Shown one piece after another: positions 22,840 through 34,912 of a DNA stretch of 64,000 nt. Below the pieces are notes generated by a model that searched no databases, was not told the DNA's origin, and saw only the letters and a list, made by a program, of their open reading frames with translations. The stretch is from the NCBI GenBank assembly GCA_944548615.1, contig OX155960.1:28924056-28988055 (forward strand), given 5' to 3'. The stretch comes from Micropterix aruncella (lineage: Eukaryota > Arthropoda > Insecta > Lepidoptera > Micropterigidae). Every line of letters starts with the position of its first letter. The first letter of the stretch is position 1. A program made the position numbers and the translations under genes.

Positions 22840-23727
22840 AGAATATAAAAAGAAAGGAATATGAAATCCCAAGTACATAAGTACGAGTATGTACCTACTA
22901 TAATACATATCAATTTGTGCATCCTCAAGGTAATGAGGCCTGATCTTCACAATTCCCCCATTTCGAGGACGTGGCAAATCAATGTTATAATGACTTCCAA
23001 CTCTCTGCCCTTCTCAGCGACTTTCTATTAATTTATAAACTCAATATTTTTTTTAAATTTGTATTTTTTTATTTAAATATGCTAATATTTCTTTAAACTG
23101 TAACTCGCAGGAAACGATTATCGGGCGAACGTTTTTTTCCTGTATAAGTTATGTATAATACGCTAGATTATTGTATGCGCTGAATGTTTTCCGAAATGAT
23201 TCATTAATTAAATAAATAAATAGTGTGCATACGGTCTCAGTTTGTATTCCACTTAGGTTAGCGAGTAGATATTGACTTTGATACCAGATTTGCCAAACGA
23301 TATTTGGCCCGAGATTGCTTCCTATCCTTTCGGCCCATTGCGCATCGGTTAGAAATTTCTCGTTAGCGTTACCTTCCTTCAATCACTGTCAATTTTCGAT
23401 ACCCAGCCGATTCCCGCGGCACGTCTTATCGAGAGAATAATGATCTTGTTGCCTTCTGGATGTCTATATATATTGCGCCAGCATCGAGCCCTATTGAACG
23501 TAATTGGATTTTGACTGTAACAACCCGCGCCCCTGAGACGCCCATTCAATTCAATTCGACTACATTTAATACCAACCCCGACAACCAAATTTATATAAAG
23601 GCGGGGTCATGGATGAAGCGGTTTATGATCATGATAACCTAGAAGGCGGTCGGCTATAGGCCGATTTCTATCGACTCGTCTCTCCCTGTTTTAATTTCGG
23701 TCGCTCTCTGATAATTATCTAATTAAA
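22840..23727. other. unassigned DNA
   Basis: No recognised gene or repeat. Confidence 0.4.
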
Positions 23728-23836
23728 AAAAACGGTTGTCACCTGAAGGCTTTTCCGGTAAGTAGCCAAGGACTGATTTCATCTGAATAAAAAATTCTAC
23801 TATACATTTTATTTATGACATTATTCAGATGAAATC
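23728..23836 (+). repeat. short third copy of the 14.4-kb repeat with small inverted repeat
   Basis: It shares GGCTTTTCCGGTAAGTAGCC and GGACTGATTTCATCTGAATA with 14.5 and 15.2 kb. The terminal TGATTTCATCTGAATA at 23772 is mirrored exactly by TATTCAGATGAAATCA at 23821-23836. Confidence 0.65.
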
Positions 23837-23847
23837 AATTATTATTC

Positions 23848-24160
23848 CGACACTCATTTGACGATGCGATGTATCTAATCTGCTTCATTTTTAGAGCCCT
23901 AAACCATCCAACTCTTTTTGTGTAATGTTCTATGTAATGGTTATACGAGTATGTATGCATATCAAAACTATTATCATAAAGAAGAATAGGAATTTTTGTA
24001 TAAAAGGTGTACACAGAGGGTAACAACTATGGACTTATAACAATTAATTGTGCTTGTGTAAATAAGTCATATAATCATAGTTCAACTCATTAATCCACGT
24101 CGTATTGACATTATACACAAGCTTAGACATCCGTACACCTGTTTAGGAACCCCAATTAAA
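23848..24160 (+). repeat. ~340-bp dispersed repeat, copy 2
   Basis: Partner of 21836-22195 and in the same orientation. Both copies start right after a TTCCGACACTCA junction. Confidence 0.75.
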
Positions 24161-25410
24161 CAAAACAATGCCGACGGCCCAGACGCAAAATCTATCCTGA
24201 CACCCGCACACTGATTATGTATGTCTATCTTAATAAATGGCTGTTTCTCTTTCACCCATAAATTAATTTACAGCTTTAGCTTTGGGGATAAGATAAAATA
24301 ACGTACTCGGTGTTATTCGGGTATTTTTGCTTTAATAGTTTACTATTTACTATAACCTAGGTTTATAATTTGTGATATTTTCTACATAGTTTATAGCTGT
24401 AATAATCTTTCATTTGGTACATGTAGAAAAGTGTTACAACAAACTTTGCAAGTGAGTACAAAATTAGCCATTGTCTTTGGCTAGCGTTAACAATAGATAC
24501 GTTAAAATTATTGCAGTTATATCACTGTAATACCATCGCACTGAATCTAAACACATTCTCACATCGAAACACCATTATTATTGGCGTCACTGTAAGGTTG
24601 CAAGGACGGAGTCGTTTGCTAGTGCTCCAGAAGAATGTTTTATTAGGATTTACATACATTTTGTATGACTTTTAGATTTTATTTTCAGCATAATTCAACT
24701 TCCTTATATTTTCATCACAAAATGATGGCAACAGCTCTTAGCCCATTTCACAACGGGTGCTCGTCCAATCCGACGTCTCACAATTTTCTAAGAATAAATC
24801 AGCTCCCTTACAACGCATTTAACATGACAAACTTTTCTGCAAAGTGTATTGAATAACGGATGTGAGTTTAGCGCGTGGGTGGTCATGCACAGAAGAAGAA
24901 CTAGATCGGCCCATCGAATCCCGTCTCAACTTCACCATTCCTATGTAAAAAGGTTGCGGTGTGTATTTTTCGTGCATGTACGGTTGTCCCATCTTTGTTG
25001 TTGCTTCATTTATAGTGGGCAGATGCCCCCCCGTCGCGTACATCGATTCCAACTCAGTCAGGAAGTCGACTAGGGCGGCGAAAATGGTCGTCCTAATGGA
25101 CCTTGCGAGTTAGCCCAATCGCCTAACCCCAAAAGCTTATTTGGGTTTCGCCGATAACTCGTATTTTCGTTTATAGGCAGATTATAAATTGTACAGTAAT
25201 TACCCCACATTCCCTCTATATATAAAAAAACATGCTAGCCCGTTGCGTAAGGGATCGTGGAGTAAAGTCGGATAGCTAACAAATGCAAACAATTATTTTC
25301 ATAAAGTTGAAGTTGCTTTAAGGTGGTTCGTCACGTTTTTATGACCCATACGTCGTTTTAAATATATTGATGTTATAGCAATTATTTATTTACTAAAAAG
25401 ACTTTTACGA
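24161..25410. other. unassigned DNA
   Basis: No recognised gene or repeat. The 24665-25073 part is GC-richer with overlapping small frames on both strands and no family resemblance. Confidence 0.4.
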
Positions 25411-25413
25411 AAA

Positions 25414-25566
25414 ATATTATAAATAGGATAGAAAACGAATTCACCGCGTGAAATATGTAAAACCCGACGTTTCTGTGACGTTGCAGCCGCCGTTGTTTAG
25501 GGTAGACTGGGCGGGAACGGCGGCTGCAACGTCACCGAAACGTCGTTTTCTATCCTATTTATAATG
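25414..25566. repeat. inverted pair of Penelope-like tails
   Basis: The minus-strand copy (25414-25500) and plus-strand copy (25515-25566) both carry GGCGGCTGCAACGTCAC followed by GAAACGTCG and TTCTATCCTATTTATAAT. They match the tail at 20060-20165, including the TTTCACGCGGTGAATTCG-like stretch in the minus copy. Only about 15 bp separate them. Confidence 0.65.
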
Positions 25567-25706
25567 TCAAACAACCGCGGTATTCTTCGATTTTATATGT
25601 ACGAAAAATGACCTCTCCGCCAAATTAATTTCATGTACCTAATTGCGACGTTCAGAAGACTTTCATTTTCAACGTCGAATAAGATTTCAGACTAAACTAA
25701 ACATTA

Positions 25707-26000
25707 TTGGCCGTCTAAACTGGGCCCCCGCCCAGTTTAGACGGCCAAAAAAAACATTATTTTCATGTTTTTTTAAAAAACTTGAAGAAATTGTATCCAT
25801 GAATCTTTTACCTCTGGAATCGATGATAGTAGCAGATTGTTATACGTGTAAAAAAACATTTGCAATTCAATATCTCAAAAATAGTTCTTTTAGTATTGCA
25901 AAAAATATTTTTATTTTCAAACTGATATAAAAGATTCATGATCAGATTTCAACTTTAAGAAAATAAAATGAAAAACTTTTTTTTGTTTGCCATCCTAAAC
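25707..26000 (-). mobile_element. short MITE related to 16360-17050, with junction palindrome
   Basis: The right end, read inward on the minus strand, gives AAGGGTTTAGGATGGCAAA and then AAAGTTGAAATCTGATCATG, matching the 16.4-kb MITE. The left end GCCCAGTTTAGACGGCCAA at 25730-25748 is an exact mirror of 25707-25725 with four C between, so two terminal repeats stand head to head. It is about 270 bp against 690 bp for its relative, so it is internally deleted. Confidence 0.7.
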
Positions 26001-27594
26001 CCTTAACGACCTAATTGTTGCAAGTACATAAAATGGTTTCGCCAAAAGCTATTTTTTAGTATTTTAGTAAACGAATAGTACTTATAATTTTAACCTTTGG
26101 ACTATTATTAAAAAAGTAGGTAAAATATCGTTAGGTTTTTTTTATTAGATTTCCTAATAACAATACTTGTTTACAATATACCAGACATTTTTTTTACACA
26201 AGAGACCTATTTATTACCTTTTTTGTATATAGAATATTGACGTATTACGTACGCTTTGTGGGTTTCGTTTTAATTATTTTTTTTGTACTCGAGCGTACTT
26301 GAACGTCGTGATACGGGTTGTTGCTTTCGGGCGTTATTATAACGGCCATATCACGTACGTTCGTGTACTGCAAACGCATGGAAAAGTATAAAACTAAGTC
26401 ATTACGAACAGTCTGTTGTCAAAATACACACACGGTCTTGGATAAAAGGTGCTAAATATGTTTTAAAAATAAATCCACAGCGATTGATTTTACTCCCAAA
26501 ATGTTTGCGAACAAAACCAAGAAAGATAAATATTTGTATATATTTGAAATAAACACTTGCTTTGAGTTTAATATGTAAAGAGTTCAGTGGTGGTTTTTTA
26601 AAAAGTAAAGAAGCAACAGGTTGCGCGAACAAAAAAACTACTGCTACTCCCGTTGCGCACTTTCTGGCATTGCTACGCCCCGCTCGCAACTCTTGCTCCT
26701 CTACGAGCTCGAAATGCGGCGGCTCCGGCTGGCGAGTAGATGTTCGAGGGCACTTTGCCCGATTTACGGGTGGACAAGTAACAAAAAGATTCTTTGTATT
26801 AATTTTCGATATTGCGAATTATCTGCAGTCTTCCGTTATTCGCTTATTACCCGTTTTTCTGTCAATTTCATTGCTTTCGCGAAGATTAAAAAGAAGAAAA
26901 AAATAAACAGATCGATACAACATTGAAAAGTTAGTCAATTATCTAGTATGTTGAAATATCAACAGTCAGCAAATATAGTTTGCACACACGAAATTCTGCA
27001 CTGTTAACCGCAAGGTCGGCGTTTTTGCAACAGTTTAATCATAGTATTGTTTACAAGCAATAGTAGCAAACAGGGTTGCACGTTTTCAAAGAGCAACAGA
27101 AACCCCCATGACTTACTATATTAACACACTGTTATTAATGACACTCCCAAACCCAACAAATTAGGTAATACGCTTTTCCGCTTGGCTAACTGCCAAAGAG
27201 GTCAGCTCGCCGTTGATCCACGTCGTCGGAAAGTAGTTGCTAATTAAAACGATTCTTTTTCGCACATAATAATACTTATATAACGATCGGCACTCAATTT
27301 TACGAGCAGCGAGAGTGGTGGGAATTGCTCGCAGCAAATTGGATGATTGTTATGATAGTATAACACATAATGATTTGATGTTATGCAGGCATTCGAAGAT
27401 CATAGTTAGAACTGCCCCATGTCCCAAATTCTGCAGGACAACCAGATCCTGTGTCCCGCACTTTATTCTGTTTGTCCCGCAACAGAAATTGCAGCGCGCG
27501 TTGCCTGCGCTGACTTTGCGTTTTCTCTTGTTTTTTAGGTTATATGGTAGTTCGCAATAAAAGCCTGCTAGCGAGTGTGAGTATTGTGACTTGT
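26001..27594. other. unassigned DNA
   Basis: No recognised gene. Overlapping frames at 26562-26926 and 27315-27679 show no domain. Confidence 0.4.
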
Positions 27595-28310
27595 TACAAT
27601 ACGTTGGTAGCGAATGGTTTCGTGCAGCTTGGAACATAAGATCCACTGTGTTTTCGGATCGGTTCAACTCACGATTCAACTCCTATTCAGAAGCCTCCTC
27701 GCATGGAAGGCTACCCCGGGTAAAACTCGCGTCTCAGGCCTCACGGCTGGTGGATTGGTTTCTCCTTAATGATTGCCTCCCGGTGCTACTGGGCGGTTTG
27801 CGCACCGTTCGGCGACGCCAATCGGTTGTGCAGTCTGACTAATTACTGAAGCAGTCGGAGACTATGGAAATATACTGTATCCTTAGCAGCGGGGGTGGAT
27901 GTTGATCTGTCGTCAAGCACTCTTGAAATTACCAAATGGCTACCTGATCCTAAATTTAGAGCCGGGCAAAAGATGCCATTGGTCCGCGATAGATTCAAAC
28001 TGAATCACCGCTGCATATACGGCAGATAGAGGTCGCGCAAGCGACTTCGGAGGATCGGTGACCACTCGTGAGGTTGGAGATATCCTGATGGTTAATTTCA
28101 GTCGGAGATATATTTTCAAAACTGGGTACCTTACGCGGTGCCTCGCCGTAAGGAGCTGATCGCTGTCGAGCATGTTGGCTTAGCTAGACGGTAGATTTGT
28201 ATTGTATATAAGTCATCTACGATCACCTCACGGGAGATAGAACGATCACAATCGTTAAAATTTCCTGAGGTGACGGGTTCGCCCGTTGTGGTTGACAACC
28301 CTACTTGTTA
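27595..28310 (+). mobile_element. LINE-like dispersed repeat, long copy
   Basis: It is collinear with the minus-strand copy at 12145-12780 and its 3' third matches 6696-7038. It ends with CTGAGGTGACGGGTTCGCCC and GTTGTGGTTGACA, the family's fixed terminus. No frame resembling a retrotransposon protein was found, so it may be a non-autonomous or untranslated 3' part of a longer element. Confidence 0.7.
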
Positions 28311-30180
28311 CAATACTTTATTTTATTGGCGATGGCCACTTTACGCGGACTAAGGGCTATGCAGTCAGCGAATAAACAAAAATGCCTTGTGAGTTTCAAT
28401 GGACGAAGCGATTTCTCTGGATTCAGTATGCAAGGAACTGGTACTCAGCTCAGAGTATAATATGTAATAACCACCAGTTTTATGTTGGCCATGGAGGTGA
28501 GAACGACGGTGTCCACCATGCGTATTCGATGATACATCGATAAAATTCGGAAACATGTAATAAATACACACACAAAAACGTGATTCTTTTGCCAAGAAAG
28601 GTTCCCAAAATGGAGTCGATATCGCCACTGGCAAGGCTTGTTTATGCTACTATGCCATATATTACTAAATTAGTTACAATACGTCGATTGCGTTGGAAAT
28701 TATGATGGACCGTTTTGCGACCGACATTGCTGAAAAATAATGTAGGTACATGTGGGCGCACGAAAATATCAGTAATAACGACACATCACGTTAAATTAGA
28801 AGTTCAGTAAATAATTTATACATACCTACTTATGAATTTAGCGATAACATTTCATTGCGATACCCACTTGTAGGTATTTAACAATTATTTCGAAATAAAT
28901 ATTTCTAAATAAATATATTTATAATAAATAAATAAATTTATTATAATCTAAATAAATAAATTAACATTTGTAATAAAAGATTGACAAATTCGTATATTTT
29001 CACCCAATAAATTCAGACACAAATAAAGTGGTTTTAGGGGTTAGAGCATAAGATTTTCAAATAGCAAATCTAAATTCTTTATAATTAATAAGAACCTAAC
29101 CTAACTGGATCCCACGAGACGTCCGCGCTAAGGTAGGCTCAGATACCTACGTTACCAGGCCTAATGATAAAATAGAATAGTATAAAGATTAAAAAACTTA
29201 GGGCTACACTGATCATAGTTTTTGCCCCCCATTTCAATCTACTTGTTGTCGGCCATAGCCAGGAAAGGGGGTGAGGGATTGACACCCCTCCCCCTTAAAA
29301 TTTGAAAAAAATGGGATTTTCTTTTAGCCAACGCGAACTAAGCGTTTGCAGGATAAAATAAACTTTAGAATAAAAAGGCGAAATCTGACGGCGATGTGGG
29401 ACCTAATCCCACCGGGATTGATATTCATGATAGCACAATTATATTTAAGGAAATTTACATATCTCCTTGGGTACTGTCGCCCGATAGACTCACTCTACAA
29501 AACAACATGTAAATTTACTTATTTTCTTATCTTGACTATTTCTAGGGATGTTGTGGTTCAATGATATCCGCGGAAATACTGATCAATATAGGGCGACCTA
29601 TTTTCTATAAACCGCTCACGATGCAGTAGGTACTTCGAAGGGTGAACGAAGACAGAGCCCAGGGCAAACTGTGTGTTCGAAATCTTAAAAGATATTTTAA
29701 AATAACCGTAATGATGCTTATTTTAAATCACACGGAGAAAAATATAACGATTTAATACACTGAAATACGCATGTTTCAACAAGGATTACGTATATAACTC
29801 GGACTGTGGTCCATAATTATGAATTACCATGACGCGTAACGGTGTTGGCGTGACGGTAGTTATCGTGCCGTAATGGTAAAATATAATGTTATATTATTAC
29901 GTCGCGACCTTGGGATATCGCTTCTAACATGACAGCATGTAGTAGTATACGTACGATTATAGTCGGGCGCATGAATCATGTTGAAACTACAGTATACTGT
30001 TATTTCCGTATTAACTGTTGATTCATATAATCGAGTAATGGAGTTTAAACAAAATTCCTTGTAATTGAACAAAATTACGATAAAAATATCGTTATTCTGT
30101 ATAAGAATCAACCCAATATTTTTCTCAGTTCACCTCTCACACTTTTATGACCGGCTTCCTGGATAATCAAATCTTTCCCT
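28311..30180. other. unassigned AT-rich DNA
   Basis: No recognised gene or repeat. Near 28880-28960 the sequence is almost pure A/T with TAAATAAAT words. Confidence 0.45.
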
Positions 30181-30195
30181 CCCCCCCCCCCCCCC
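30181..30195 (+). repeat. homopolymer of 15 C
   Basis: Fifteen consecutive C, preceded by a CCCT. The third long G/C run in this AT-rich window. Confidence 0.9.
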
Positions 30196-30496
30196 TGATT
30201 TCGATCTGGCTACGGCCTTGGCCACATATGAACACCACGATTAACACCATCACTATCTCCCGTGCACACCCGGCATTATCTTATTTTATACATCTCAGAT
30301 TTTGTGTGTATTTTATAAATTTCTAGCGTTTCGAATTTTCTCTTCGAAGGCTCAAGCAGGGTGGGGTCAATTTCAATTTCTTCTCAAGAAAAACACTTTA
30401 AGATTGCATGCACGAAAGTTTACATATCGAAAATATTAGAGGGCCACGCTATTATTTTGAGCTACAAGAACACTACGTCTTTTTAGGAAAATGATT

Positions 30497-31090
30497 TTAT
30501 TTGTGTTCAAAGTAATTATAACCTACCTCAATGCACTTTTGTGACTGAAGCTTTCACAACTTAAAAGCTAAAAGCCAGCAATCTTTCGGAATGCTCTCAA
30601 AAAATTGATGACTTGCTTCATCTATCTCATCCTCCGTCGTGAAACGTCGACCACGTAAATGTTTATGTTTATGTTTGTTAAAGACTTACCACTATTATTT
30701 AACATTTCTAACGTTTCCCGCGCGATTCTTACTTGCTCAAAACGAGTAACATTTTTTTTCATATGTAGATAATCGTGTAAAATTGAATTTACTGTTGCGG
30801 GTCCAACACCAAGAGTTGCCTCAATCGCTTGATAGGTGCATCTTGGATCTTCTTTGATCATACATCTCACTCTCTCAATGTTTCCAACAGTAACTGAAGA
30901 AGTAACGTGCCTTATCACAAAGCGATATCCGTCCTCTTTTAAATTCGCCGTACTAGCGAAACACAGTTGCTCGTGAAGGAGTTTCATAACCAAATGCGCG
31001 TTGCGACCGTTCAAAACTTTGTTGTTCACTTAAACGGACCTTTAAATCGTAGTAAATCATAGCGCGCACATGTTCTCTTGGCAAATCCAT
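30497..31090 (-). pseudogene. mariner transposase remnant lacking the catalytic core
   Basis: From the ATG at 31090 the minus strand reads MDLPREHVRAMIYYD, LSEQQSFERSQRAFG, ETPSRATVFR, and after frame changes VTVGNIERVRCMI, EDPRCTYQAIEATLGVGPAT and VNSILHDYLHMKK. This is the paired helix-turn-helix N-terminus of a mariner transposase. It then jumps, near 30650, to the C-terminal end GRRFTTEDEIDEASHQFF ... CIEVGYNYFEHK and a stop at 30497-30499. The whole catalytic DD34D region is gone, and the total is about 594 bp against roughly 1,040 for an intact gene. It lies 65 bp from the MITE at 31155, which probably inserted near its 5' end. Confidence 0.85.
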
Positions 31091-31154
31091 GTTTCGGTAA
31101 CAAATCGTATTTACCACGTTCACTCTGTGACAGCATCGACTCAACTTACAGTAA

Positions 31155-31397
31155 AGGGGCAATCATATTATCGGACGCGTCCGTAAGCCGCTGCTTATGA
31201 ACGCGACTGAACAGTATGCACAGTCGTTTGGGACGCGGCTTGCCAGATGTCTATCGGACGTCCGACGCCTTATGGTCACGTCCGCGACTAACGTCCGATA
31301 ATGTGCACGGCTCAATAGAAATTCATTACACAGATAACCTTTTAGTCGCGTCCATAAGCCGCGGCTAACGGACGCGTCCGATAATATGTTTGCCCCT
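31155..31397. mobile_element. 243-bp MITE, PIF/Harbinger type
   Basis: Its ends are inverted repeats of about 44 bp (AGGGGCAA.CATATTATCGG then ACGCGTCCGT.AGCCGC.GC) with three mismatches. It is flanked by TAA at 31152-31154 and 31398-31400, the 3-bp duplication typical of PIF/Harbinger. The interior repeats GACGC/GTCCG words. It encodes nothing. Confidence 0.85.
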
Positions 31398-31400
31398 TAA

Positions 31401-33129
31401 AGCTTACTCATTACGAATGGTGGTATTTAAAAATGCAGTGTTGCCAGCTCTAACTCATCTAATTTCATGGCATCTCAAAATATACAGAGTGGCCTACGTA
31501 CCTACGCACGATCTCCGATTCTTTTTCGGGAATTTTAGGCTTATTGCATTCTTTGACTAACGTTTTGTATAATTCCGATCACATTTACTAGTCATATGAG
31601 TAAGACGTCTTTAATTATTTTGTAGTTTTCAACTTAATGTCAATATTCACTTACGAGTATATTCTGTCGACTGTTTTTATTGTCTCACTTTAGGTCCTAG
31701 CAGCGCTCCACGAGCTCTTTAGAACGACAGACACCAGAATAATCGTCTCAGCCCAACGCGTTTCCGCGCAACACAAACGAACAATTCTACACAAAGTTAA
31801 TTCTTGACTATCGCGCGCATACATTCTACACCTGAGCGAAGACGTCACAGACAAATCACATCATGCGCGACCAACACGTACAAACATGATCTATCAGTTG
31901 TAGGCCAAACCATTAGTAGTCTCGTAGGTATAATCGTTTCAAATCTGATGGTATTTTATCACACCAGAAAGTTCGACCGACCACCACTGCGAGCGAATAG
32001 ACATTTTCCCGTCAAAAATAAGAGGAAGCGGAAGATTTCGTTATTTAACGGAAAATTCAGTAAAAATAATTTCCAGGTCACAAAGCCGAGACGCATTCAT
32101 GATATATGTATATAAAGAAGAAGGACGCAAACATATAAGAAAGCGGAAACGCGATATGAAATATGGATGTACTTATTCACGAGATGGAAATGTATCAAAG
32201 AAACGGAAAATCAGATACCTTACTTACGTATCAATTTCCATTTTCTATCAAGAAAATAATACGATACTCGCAGAGTGTATTACTCGCGGAGGCGGCAGCC
32301 TAGTAACCGAAACACGTTAAAAAGGAAATTATATGAGAGGAATCTAAGGTAACCACGAAAAACTCGAGTCTCGTCCTTTTCAAATAAACCGATATGAGTC
32401 ATGAGACGAGCGCCCTCAAGTGCTCTCGAAAGTGAGGAGATCGTATTTCGAGAGTTCGAAAGGTGAAGCCTGCGAGTAGAGGGTTGGAATTATTACAATT
32501 ACTTTTGAAATTTTCTGCTACTGTAATTTCTACCAAGAAAAGTTATAATATAATACAATTTTTGAAGATGGATTGAATGAATTAATAGATTGTGCCACGC
32601 CAGCCAGGAGTGTTCACGTCACGTTAAACCCAATACGTAGAATCTAAATTTTAATACTTTAAGGAAACGAGGGAAAGTTAAATCAATCTACCAGTATAAT
32701 ACTTGACTATTCTTATTATTATCTTTATTCTTTTGACTATTTCTTATTATTTAATTTTGGTAGCTATTGTTCAATAATACTTGTAACATTTTATTTAATT
32801 TAACACGATTATCTATTTTCCGCCTTCTATTTTAGTTATTTCCTATTGTATTAGATAGTTATTATTAGTTAAAACTTATTTGCAATGGTTATGGTATTAT
32901 AAATGTTTTTTTAAACTTTCGAATATATGTACATACAAAACTAAAGAGCTCACTGCCTTGGAACAACTCCTGGCATTTAAATGGGCGGCACCAGTACACG
33001 TATGAAAATGCTCATATCGGCAGTGTTATAAAAAAAATAAGAATAAATGTAAATAAATATAAATTGATATTATGATTATTAGTAAGAGACATGCTATATA
33101 AATGCGTTAATGCGTTACTAGCATTTTAG
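31401..33129. other. unassigned AT-rich DNA
   Basis: No recognised gene or repeat. Confidence 0.45.
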
Positions 33130-33765
33130 ACACGATATAACAAATACGAGAGTGAGAATCTAGGATTGGGATGGCAGTGACTTATTGTCTTTATTTTTGT
33201 CTTTCTAGTTTTATTCGTCCATAATATTTATTACATTCTGGATTTTGTTTTCTTGCCTTACGTTTACTTGTATATCGTTGATCTACTTGGCTATTCATTT
33301 TCGCTAGTTTCCATATCCGTTTCATGCATTATATATATAATTTCTTCACTGCTTGCCGCATTTTGTCTTTGTCTTGTGTGCTACTCTTTCGATTCCTCTT
33401 TCGTTTTTTCAGTGTATCCCATATAATAATAAAGATAATCTTTCCATGTGTAAAAGTGGCTTTATTTAAATCTATTAATGTGACGGTAAGGCTGCTTGAG
33501 TAACCCTACCAGGGGGCACAATTTTAAGTTTGGTGAGCACTTGGATTCAAGGATAGAATGGATGGGTAAATCAATCAACCAGTATGTCAGAAACGTATAG
33601 CCGATATAGGAAGTGAGAGGGTGAGGATCTAGGATTGCGACAGCGTTAAAATTGTATTTATTTTCTTTGTGTCTATCTTTCTCACTTCTTTCGTCTTTGT
33701 CTAGTGCCAATTCTTCCCACCCCTCTCTCGTTTTGTCGGTGTATGAAAGAGAATATTTCCGTGTA
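33130..33765 (+). repeat. diverged direct duplication (33130-33450 and 33597-33765)
   Basis: Both parts share GAG.GAGAATCTAGGATTG, TTTATTTT.TTTGTCTTTCT and a CTCTTTCGTTTT.TC.GTGTAT ending. The second copy is shorter. Identity is low, so this is an old duplication. Confidence 0.5.
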
Positions 33766-34323
33766 TATTAATGCTCATATGTTTCATTTGGATTTTGAGT
33801 ATCTCCATGCGGATGTAAGTAGGTATACCTGCAAAGGATGCGACCGCAATTATTTATCCTGTGGGTCCTAATATTTTCTGGGATCGTCTTTCGTTCGAGA
33901 CGCTTGCATATTTTGGTTATGGTGAGCAGATTTCTAGCTTGCTGTACCATTTTCTCGATATTTTTTCACAATTCCTAAGACTCGATCAATTGGCTTTTGT
34001 TAAAGTTGCTTTTTTCAAGATGTATACCGCCATCTTGATTTACTTTTTGGGGGAAAAAAATATTTTCTTGGCGACACCATTATTTTATGTTCCTAATAAA
34101 AAGATTAGTTACAGCAAATCGTTGCACATAAAAAAAATATTCGTTTTCATTTATGTGTTTTCCTTTTCGCTTGCTTGTTTTAGAGCTATGATCAACCACA
34201 ATTTCATCCAGGATGAGGCAGCGGTTGTTTGTTGGATCGCAACTTTTTGTCTCCAATCCTATTAGGAAACGCCACCGAAGAAACAATTTCATAGAAGAAT
34301 CGCTCGAAAAAACACTTAAATCC
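33766..34323. other. unassigned DNA
   Basis: No recognised gene. A 134-codon frame at 33861-34265 has no domain and is rich in F, Y and L. Confidence 0.4.
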
Positions 34324-34326
34324 TAA

Positions 34327-34909
34327 GGGCTCGCTTACACCTAATCCGTCAACGGCCGAAGTTTGCTCGGGCGACAACGGCCGAACTCGGACTATTGAAT
34401 CAAACACTTGTAAAAGAAAGATAGTACGTACACCAACACGGCCGTCATCGTCCGATGACGCCCGAAAACGGCCGATCAGCCGTCGAATCCGAACTTGTTG
34501 GGATTTCTCGCCAGTCTGCCGGCGTCTACAGTGCAAATTGAGTGTATTTATAGTTTTAATCATTATGTTGTTTCTGGCAGTGTTGTTATCTACCTAAACG
34601 ACTATGGATATTAAAAAATTAATTAGCTGTGTTTATAATAGACCAACCCTGTGGGATAAACATTAAAAAAGCACAATAATAGAGATGTTTCGAAACGTTT
34701 ATGGGCTGAAGTTGCATCGGAAATGGATATAGCGGTTCCAGACATTTAAAAAAAATTGGTTAAGCAATACAGTCAACTACAGAATACCGGCAACGTACCA
34801 TGTCGGCACAAGTCGTCTGCAGTGTAAGCACAGTACACGTCCGAGTACCTCGGTCGCGTAGTTCCGTCCGCCATCGGCCGACAAAATCGGTTTTGGTGTA
34901 CGCGTACTG
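34327..34909 (+). mobile_element. internally deleted PIF/Harbinger-like element
   Basis: TAA flanks both sides (34324-34326 and 34910-34912). The left end GGGCTCGCTTACACC and the inverted right end CAGTACGCGTACACC then run into ..AA.CCG and CGGCCGA, so the termini are imperfect inverted repeats. A MADF-like coding remnant sits inside at 34604-34827. PIF/Harbinger elements normally carry a nuclease gene plus a Myb/SANT- or MADF-type DNA-binding gene. No nuclease is left here. Confidence 0.6.
34604..34827 (+). pseudogene. MADF DNA-binding domain remnant
   Basis: An ATG at 34604 opens MDIKKLISCVYNRPTLWDKH, then a one-base shift continues as NNRDVSKRLWAEVASEM, a TAA, and KKLVKQYSQLQN. This is the MADF pattern: LI..V..RP.LWD, a YK/NRD link, then WEE(I/V)A.E and a terminal KK/W helix. 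The domain binds DNA and occurs in insect transcription factors and as the accessory protein of Harbinger transposons. One frameshift and one stop show it is dead. Its place between TAA-flanked inverted ends points to a transposon origin. Confidence 0.7.
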
Positions 34910-34912
34910 TAA

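Noticed and set aside
24665..25073. Plus- and minus-strand frames near 24.8 kb considered as an exon
   Set aside because: Neither translation resembles a known family and both strands are equally open.
26562..27679. Several overlapping frames of 80-115 codons
   Set aside because: No domain, conserved motif or splice signal; GC-richer patches give such frames by chance.
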